Source: an uncultured Paracoccaceae bacterium (lineage in GTDB: Bacteria > Pseudomonadota > Alphaproteobacteria > Rhodobacterales > Rhodobacteraceae). Taken from it: DNA of 64,000 nucleotides. Shown piece by piece: positions 39,701 to 48,700 of the stretch. Position numbers and translations under genes: made by a program. The stretch lies in NCBI GenBank assembly GCA_947493745.1, contig CANLSM010000005.1, forward strand, positions 1 through 64,000, read 5' to 3'. Position 1 is the first letter of the stretch; each line of letters begins with the position of its first letter. The notes below the pieces were generated by a model. It saw only the letters and a list, made by a program, of their open reading frames with translations, did not search any database and was not told the origin of the DNA.

Positions 39701-42700
39701 GACCGCCCTCGAAGGTCTCATCGGCGCTTGTGCCATTGATAACTTCGGCGAGATCGGAATTGCGCGCCACTTCCGACAGCGTCGCGTAATCCGGCAATGT
39801 CCAGGCGACGCCATTCTCAAAGAGGATCGTCCGGACGGTGTTCGGGCTCGAACTCGTGGACAGGGCATCCGCAATGGTGATCTGATCTGTCGGGCTGAAC
39901 CGGATGACCAGATCGAACCGCTGATCGGCGATCCGAAGCACCTCGGCCTGATCGGGGGTGTAGCCGTTGATCTGCAGCACGTTGCCCTGATTTGGGGCCG
40001 GGTTCTGCGAGCCAAAGTTCCGCCAGCCCGTGTCCTCGATATAGTCCGCACCATCGCCACGATTGTAGATGTAAAGATCGTTGTCGATGCCGCCTTCTAT
40101 ATAGTCGTCACCCTTGCCGCCCTCGAATACGGTGGGCTCGTCCGGTCCGATGATCTCGTCGTCAAAGGGTGTTCCCTGCGAGGACAGCTGCTCGAACAGC
40201 TCATCGCGGGTGATCTCAGTCCCGTCACTGAAGGCAATGATCTCGATGCCGTGGATCAGCCTGTTGCTGTTTACGGTGACATCGGTCTCGCGATACCGCA
40301 GAACAATCTGGTCGTCCGTTCCGACAAAACTGAGCACGACGTCCTGACTGTTGACCGCACGGCTGATCTGCATTTCGGCAGGCGTGTAGCCGCGGATTTC
40401 AACGCGATCGACATAGTTGATATCCTCCGATGCGTCGGCAAAGTCCTGACCCGAGCTTTCCTCCACGATAACATCGCGTCCATCGCCGCGGGTGAACACA
40501 TAGGTGTCGTTGCCGCCCGCGCCGCGGATGTCATCACCACCGCGACCGCCTTCGATGACATCGTCACCCTTGGAGTCGAAGATCAGATCGTCGCCGGAGG
40601 TTTGCTGATCGGCAAGCTCCTGCGCGCGCAGCTCGGCCGCATCCCATGTGATACTGTCGGCAAATTCGATCAGCGGCAGCGTGTTGCGCGCCAGCGCGCC
40701 TACGATGCGCACCTGATCCCCACTGGCCGGGAAGACGATCAGCAGATCGTCGCTCTCCAGTCCGGCACGGCGGACCTGCGCATCACTCGAAGTCAGATCC
40801 GTGAAGCGGATCACCGCATCGCGCATGGCGACATCGTCCAGTTCGATCCGGTCAATCCCGTCGCCTTCGGCAAACAGAACCCGGCTGTCGCGACCCATCA
40901 GGATGGTGTCAAATCCGGTGCCGCCTGCGACCTCATAATCGGGATCAATATTGGTCGCATCAATCAGATCGGTGCTGTTGTTGGATGCCTCATCCAGCAA
41001 AATGCCCCGCACATCCGCCAGGCTAAGCGTGATGCCGTCTGAAAAGACGAAATTCTCGACATGGGTCGCGGTCGTTGCGTCCGACAGACCACCCAGAACA
41101 GCCAGCGTCTCACCCGTCACATCGAGCGTGATCACCAGCGTGTCACCCACCTGCGAGAATGTCACTCCATCAGATGCAACCCGGTCACCAAAGACGATGC
41201 GGTCCACACCGCTCGATTCCTCGACGGAATCCCGCCCGTCGCCCAGACCGAAGCGATAGGTGTCATTGCCGCTGCGTCCGACGAGCGCATCCGACCCTTC
41301 ACCGCCTGCAAGGTCGTCATCGCGACCGTTGAAACCGATAATCTGATCATTGCCATCGGTGCCTTGAGTCAGGGCATCACGGACATCTTCAATCGTCCAG
41401 ACCGTGTTGTCGGCGAAACGGAATTCCTCGACCTTGTTGTTGCTCAGACCGTTGACGATCCGCAGCACATCCTCACCATTGCCCATGTCGATCAAAAGGT
41501 CATTCTCATCGCGACGCAGGATCACGCTTTCGACCGTCACGGACGCGCCGAACACCACCTGATCAATCACGCCTGCGCGGTCGGTGACCTCGTTGATCGT
41601 GTCAAAGTCATAGCCAATACCGAACGCATAGGTGTCGCCCGCATTGCCGCCATTGAGGATGTCATCGCCCTGCCGCCCATCAAGGGTCGAGGGCTGATCG
41701 GGCGTCGCATCAATGATGTTGTCGCCCCGGTTGCCGCCCACGATATCGAGCTGTGCCTCGACATCGGCAATCGTCATGATGGTGCCGTCATAGAATTCGA
41801 ACAGCTCAATGCCGTCGGTCACATTGCGGAACTGATTGCGGATGGTCAGAACGTCCGAGCGATCCTGAATGGTGATCACCAGATCATCGCCACCCTTGGC
41901 AAAACGCACATTTTCCACAGTGATATCAGCACCGAAGCGGACGCGGTCATCGACCTCGACCTCGCGGCCACGCCGACCCGCCCAGGCGGCTGCCACCTGC
42001 ACATCAATGATCGTGTCCGAGCCGTAGCCCGCATCGAAGACATAAGTGTCTCCGTCGCTGCCCCCGATCAGCGTGTCGTCACCGGCTCGCCCGTCGAGCA
42101 CTTCACGGAAATTGGAGCCTGTCAGCGTATCCGCCCCGGCGGTTCCGACCAGATCAATATCTTCCGGGTTCAGGTCGGTCCATTCGACGGTGCGATCAGC
42201 AAACTCAAGCAACTCCACCGCAAAGGCCTGCTTGTCTGCACGCACATACTGGTTTTCCAGTATGACCCGGTCACCGGTGTCATTGACCGTGATGATAAGA
42301 TCCAGATCGGTCCGGGTGAAGGTCACCGCTTCCGAACTGATACCATCAAGCACAAGGCGCTCATACCCGCCCGCATCAAAGATCGTGTCCTCGCCATAGC
42401 CGCGCGCAAAGAGATAGGTGTCCGAGCCGCCCTGGCCCTCAAGCCGGTCATTGCCCGCACCACCATCAATGACATCTGAAAGGTTGAAGCCGTAGATCAG
42501 ATCATCGCCATCGGTCTTGGCGATATTGATGTAGTGCTGGAACAGCTTGTCATAGCTCCAGACGGTGCCATCGTCGAAAATGACGTTCTCGACCAGGTTA
42601 ATATAACCAACGAGAAACCCCTCTCGCAGCATGTCCTTGAGGATCACACTGTCAGTGGTGCCGCTCACCTGAAGGGTCAGCGTGTCGGACGGACCTTCGC

Positions 42701-45700
42701 GCAGGAAGTCGAAATCTGTCCAGCGCAGACCATCCGTGAACCGCAGGGTATCCGGGTCGGACCCCAGGATTTTGAGGCTGAAATCGCCATCCTCGATCTG
42801 ATCGAGCCCGTATTCGCGCCCGTACACATAGGTGTCGCCGCCTTCGCGACCGACAAGGAAATCATCGCCCGCCCCGCCATCCAGACGCTCGCCCAGAAGG
42901 GTGCCATAGATCGCGTCGTCACCATCGGTCTTGGCTGTTTCGAGATACATCTCGACCACATCGTCGAACATCAGCACTTCGCCGGTGTCGAACAGGAACC
43001 GCTCGATCAGCGAGGGCGCGCTGTATTCGATCTCAAGGCTGGGGTCGATCCGGCCGAAGGCTTCGAGGTTCAGACGAACACCGCCGAACTGCCCCTCGAT
43101 GGTGACCTTGTCACCGGTCTCGTTGCCCTGCTTATCAAGGATATAGATCTCCAGATCGTCGCTCTCGCCATCACGCTCAAGCCGCAGATCGTTCTTGGAG
43201 ATATCGCCCGTGAATTTCACAAAGTCAGGTGAGCCGGGCTGTTTGTCGAAGGCGCCCGGATTGTAGTCAAAGACCGTGTCCTGACCGTCGCCGCGCTGGA
43301 ACACATAGATGTCGCCGCCGGCATTGCCCTGCAGAACGTCATTGCCCTCGCCACCAAAGAGGACATCCATGCTGCCTGACCCGGTGATCACCTGATCGGT
43401 CGGCAGCGGGTTGATCACCTCGAACGGAATCCGGTTGCGATCCCACATCACACCATCGGCGAAAACGATGGCCGCAACACCGGTGTCCTGGGTTCGGTTA
43501 CCGATCTTGGGGTTCAACTCGCCCAGGAAATGATTGCGCACGACCAGGGTACCGGACCCGTCAATGGCCGTTAGGATCAGATCCTCGCCATCCCGCGACG
43601 CATCGACATCGGACGACCGCAGATGTGCGAAGCGGATCTCGTCGCCCTTGCCGAAATCGACATCGTCGATGACATCGTTCCCGAAATCCTTGCCGATGAA
43701 GTAGAAATCACTGCCGCGACCGCCGGAATAGGTCTGATCGCCACCACTGACATAGAAGTAGTCGATACCGCTGGTGCCATCGACGCGATCAGCATCGGCT
43801 GCATGGCTGATGAGCCTTGTTTCATTGACCTTGAGCGCGTTCAGAACGGCTGGCAGATCGGCGTCGATACCCACATCCTCAAAGGCGGGAAGCAGCATCT
43901 GGAAGATGAATTTCTGATCGACACCCACGGTCGCGTCAAAATAGTTGCCCTCACCGCTCGGGCGATAGTCATTGTAGAATTCCTGAAGGATCAGGCTCCA
44001 TTCCTGAAGGTAGTCATAGGCCTCATCCGCGCCCGCAGGTGCGGCCTCGAAGATCGCCTTGAACATCGGCGCCATTTCACGGTCCGAAGTCGGCCCGAAG
44101 CTGTCGCTTTCGATATTGTATGCAATGTCGCGGAAGAAGTCGCTCAGACCTCCCTGGGCCGCTATCTTCACCGCAAAGGCACGGCTGGTGATGATATACT
44201 GCTCCATCGCTGCACCGGTGAACTCGATCATCGCGTCGATGGCGCTGACGAATTCCGTGTCCGACAGGCTGTAGCCCGGCAGAGTGTTGGTCGAATAGTC
44301 GATCACACCGCCTGCGTCGATTTCGGCACTCAGCATGTTGGGAACAAAGTCGATCCCGAAGAGCGACACCGCATAGTGGAACTGCCCCGGTGTCAGCATC
44401 TCCACCCGGAAGGTGCTGTCGTCGGTGGAGTTCACCTCGTCAAGCGTGTCGAAGTCGATGGCATAGCTGCGCAGGTTGAAGTCTCGCGCATCGCCGCCGT
44501 AATACTGAAGCTCCATCGCCCGGTCGAGATTGCGCGCCCAGACAAAGAACGAGCCTTCGCTGTCGGTCACCTCGACGGTGTAATCCACGGCAATACCGTC
44601 GATGAAATTGACGCCGATCCGCTCAACCGAGATGTCGCCATAAGGGTTGAAGCCAATCTCCTCGACTCGCCACTCATACTCCTCACCCACGGCCTGCGCC
44701 ATGATGTCATCACGTGTCGGCTGGGCGATGACCGCGCCCTGCGCGTCCAGCACATCCGCACCGCTGGCAAGCTGCCAGCTGCCGTCGGCCTGCTCGATGC
44801 CATAGTCATGCACCACGACCCGGCCATCGATGATGCTCGCCAGATAGGGAGCTTCCTCCCGGTGTGTCAGCGCCTCCGATCTGCTGGCTGGCGACCAGAC
44901 CTGCTCCATCTGCCACATCTGATCGGCACCAGGCGTCTGCGCCATGATATCCTGCAAGGTGGGCCGGTCGATGACCGCGCCCTGCGCGTCCAGCACATCC
45001 GCACCGCTCGCCAGCGTCCAGTAGCCGCCGGTGGCATCCTCGGCATAGACCGCCCGGTCCGCCAGGGTCGTCCCGCCACCCGAGATATCAAGCAGCACAG
45101 CCGTCAATTCGCGTGTGGTATCCAGCGAATAGGCCCACTGACCCAGCGTGTCGCCTGCCTGCGCCACAAGCGCGCGCAGATCGGGCACCGTCATGCTGTC
45201 GGCAGCGGTCCGTGCCGTTTCGGCAAGGTCAAAGTCATTCGACATGGCAACTGACAGATCGGCCATATTGCCGAACGCCTTGGCATCCAGCGGATCGTCC
45301 AGCAGCCAGGCGGCTGTGCCCTTCTCGCCCACATATTCGGTGATCAGATCACTTGCGCTGAAAATCGCCTCAAAGCTGTTGCGCATCTCGCCATTGGCCA
45401 GCAGGAACTCACCCGAGCCGATCAGGCGGTTGCCCTGAGGCGTGGTGATATCCATATCGACGCCATTGAGCGCAAGACTGATGATCCCAAGCTCTTCCAG
45501 CGTGGAAAGCTCGCCCGCATCCGTCACACCATCCTGATCGTAGTCCTGCCAGACCTGCAATTCGGCATAGATCGCGTCGGTTGCATCAATCAGCCCGTCA
45601 TTGTTTAGATCAAAAGTCGCCAGATCCTCCAAACCACGTCCGGTCCGCCCGCCGAACATCTCGGTGACGTCATCAATCAGGCCGTTTTCGTTGATGTCGC

Positions 45701-48700
45701 GCACAAGGAACCCGTCATCGCCATCAAGCCAGCCGGTCTGCTCGCGGAAGAAATCACCGTCGAGGTCGAAGAATACACCTGCATCGGCCTGAGAACTCGT
45801 CTCGATACCGTCGCCATCCAGATCAAGGACCAGCGGGTCCTGCTCCAGGAACCATTTTTGAACCTTGGACAGTTTACCGGCAAAATCCGACAGGGTGATG
45901 AGGTTCTGGATGAGGGGGCCAACCCGGTTCAGACCTCCCGGGAAACCAGGGATCATCGCAACAAGCGCAGTCGCCGGGTTCTCGATTTCAAGACTGATCC
46001 CGAGATCATTCTGCGATTCAATGAAGTCCTGTAGAGTGTCGTCTATCGGCAGTCCGAAAGGCGACGTCAGGCTGATACTCTTGTATCCGGTGAAGTTGGT
46101 AAATGCCATGATCCCAGTGACACCATCAACTGCATTGGCCGCACCGAGGAAACGACCGAACAGCTCTTCGAAGATGTTCGTCACAAAGAGCGTTTTGCTA
46201 TCCCGATCCAACCAGTAAGTGATAAATGGCAGGAACGGGTCCCAGTGGATCGGGCTGAAGGTTTCAACCAGGGCAACGCCAAAACCGCTGACGCTTCTCA
46301 GTGTGTCTGCGCCAAAGGTAGATGGAAGGGAGTTTGAACCGCCACCCAGCCGGTAGCCAAAGAAGGACAGAATGTCGTCCTTGTTGGGGTCCACCATCAC
46401 GGTGCCCCCCCAGAACCAGATCAGGTCAGAGTGGTCATAGCTGCCGTTTCCGTCCGCATCGACCTTATCGAACGGATTTGGGTTGCCCGGATCATCGGGA
46501 TCAACACCGTCCACGGTGTCACCAAAGATGATACCGCCCCGCGAGGCGTTGAAAATCCAGTCACGACCCTTGCCGCCGATGACAACCGCACCCTCACCAC
46601 CAACAGCAAAGAGGTAGTCATTGTCTGCCCCACCATCAATTCTCATGCGCAGATCGGCATCTGCTATCGTGGGCGCGTTCGGGTCGGATGAGCCGCCCAG
46701 CTCTTCAGGGATAACTTCGCCTTCTTCGATCAGTTTGGGCTGGAAGACGATGACAAGGTCTTCGCCGTCGCCTGCCTTGATCTCACCAAACTGAATCGGG
46801 CTGTCATCATCGGGCAGGCCGGCGAGACCTGTCAGAACTTCCACGACCGCCGGCACATCGCCCGTGATGATCACATCGGCATGCTTGGTTCCGATGATGT
46901 TCTCGGCTCCGGTTACACGTGCGACCGATTCCGATCTGGTCGGTTCAAGATATCCGATGACATCCGCAAAGACCGTCCCGTCGAGCATATCGCCCAGACC
47001 CTCGATCTCAAGAGTGCTGGCACGGTCCGCAACCGCATCGCGCTTTCCGATCGCCCCATTGATATAGCTAAGACCGTGCGCCTCGTCGTCATTCGCCTCA
47101 CCGAGGGCCGTGAAATCGACCGTGTCATAATCGCGCCGCGTGATGCGACCATCCTTAAACCCACCCAGATTGAATTCCAGCGGAAGGCTCAGCAGGACCT
47201 CGTCGGCTACAAGAGAATCGGACGCATCCGTCAGTTCAAGACGATCAATGCCGACAACGATGTCATTGCTGATAATGCCAAGTTCACTGTCCTGAATTGT
47301 CAGCTCGATCAGACCCAGCCCGCGCAGCGCCGGGTCAAGATTAATGTCTTCGTTGTTGTCAACCAGCGTCGCAGACAGGATTGTCAGCGGACGTTCTTCG
47401 CTATCATCGTCAGGATTGTCGAGGGTGGTGTACCGCAGGACCGACTTGGGGATGTTGGAATCCACAATTTTGGACCACCACTGACTGATCCGCTCCGGGA
47501 AGAGAACCCGGTCAATGTTGCCGATGTAGAGATCGTCGTCACCACCGACAATCCGTTCGGCATCGACAGGTGTGCGGGAAATCGCATCGACAAACTCAAA
47601 TCCCCGGCCTGTGCCGATCAGGGTGTCGCGACCATAATTGCCCCAGACCTCCTGCTCATCCTCAACCATGACAATGTCATTGCCGTCGCTGCCGATGATC
47701 TTCTGCTCCGTGCCAGACGCAAAGTAGAGCAGCCCCTGCGCTTCGGTGGCATCTGGGCCAGCGCCGAGGTGAACGGCTTCGCCGAGATCGGTATTGAGTG
47801 CCACAAACAGCCCCTCAATATAGTCCCGCGAAACCTTTTCCGCCAACTCTTCAGGCGTCGGGTTACCGGCCAATTCACCCAGCTGGTCATAGCGCAGCTT
47901 CATCGCCGCAAGGGTTGGAACGAACTCCCGTTCGGTCCCGAGAATGCCCTTTGCATCTATCAGCTTCTGCTTGAAGAAACCGTTGGACTCGTAGCTTACC
48001 TGGTCGATCAGTCGGCTGAGACCGACGATATCAATCCGCTCGCCCTTCTCATCTTCTTCCAGACCAAGTTCCCAAAGGTCCTTGTCCAAATTTACTTTGA
48101 CGAACTTCGCTTGGGTTTCTTCTTCCGTCTCTTCACCCTGGCCGTCGTAAAGCGACAGAACGCCTTCCTCAGGCGTGAAATCCTCGTCATTTTCGTAGGC
48201 GGCAAAGTCAACTTTGTGACGCGCCATATGCGCTGCGAACTGCACCAGAATTTCCGAAATCGGAACGTTGAGGTCTTCCGACGTCAGTCCGTTTTCAAAC
48301 AGACTGCCAAGCTGGTTTGCGTCATCCAAAAGGGCGCGCGCACCGGTATTGCCAAAGATCAGCCCTTCCGGAGCTCCGTCTAGCACGGAGTACGCGATAC
48401 CCTTTCCCATCTGTGCCGTCGCATCTGCGCGGAAAGGTGATTGCGGATCAGAGGACGGGGCATCCTCATATCCGGCGGCCAATGCGACTTCGCGAGAGAA
48501 GTACGCATCATAAACAGGACGCAAAACTTCGCGCCAGGCTTCTTCCTCACCAGTGGATGCAGACATCTCCTGTGAAAATTTCAGCAGGATCAGGAACTGC
48601 TGCATGTGCAATTTCAAAGCCCGGTCGGGGATATCGAAATAGAACTGATCAACAATCGGATCGAGTTCCTCCTGATTGCCCCTTTGAGCCTCCACCGCCG

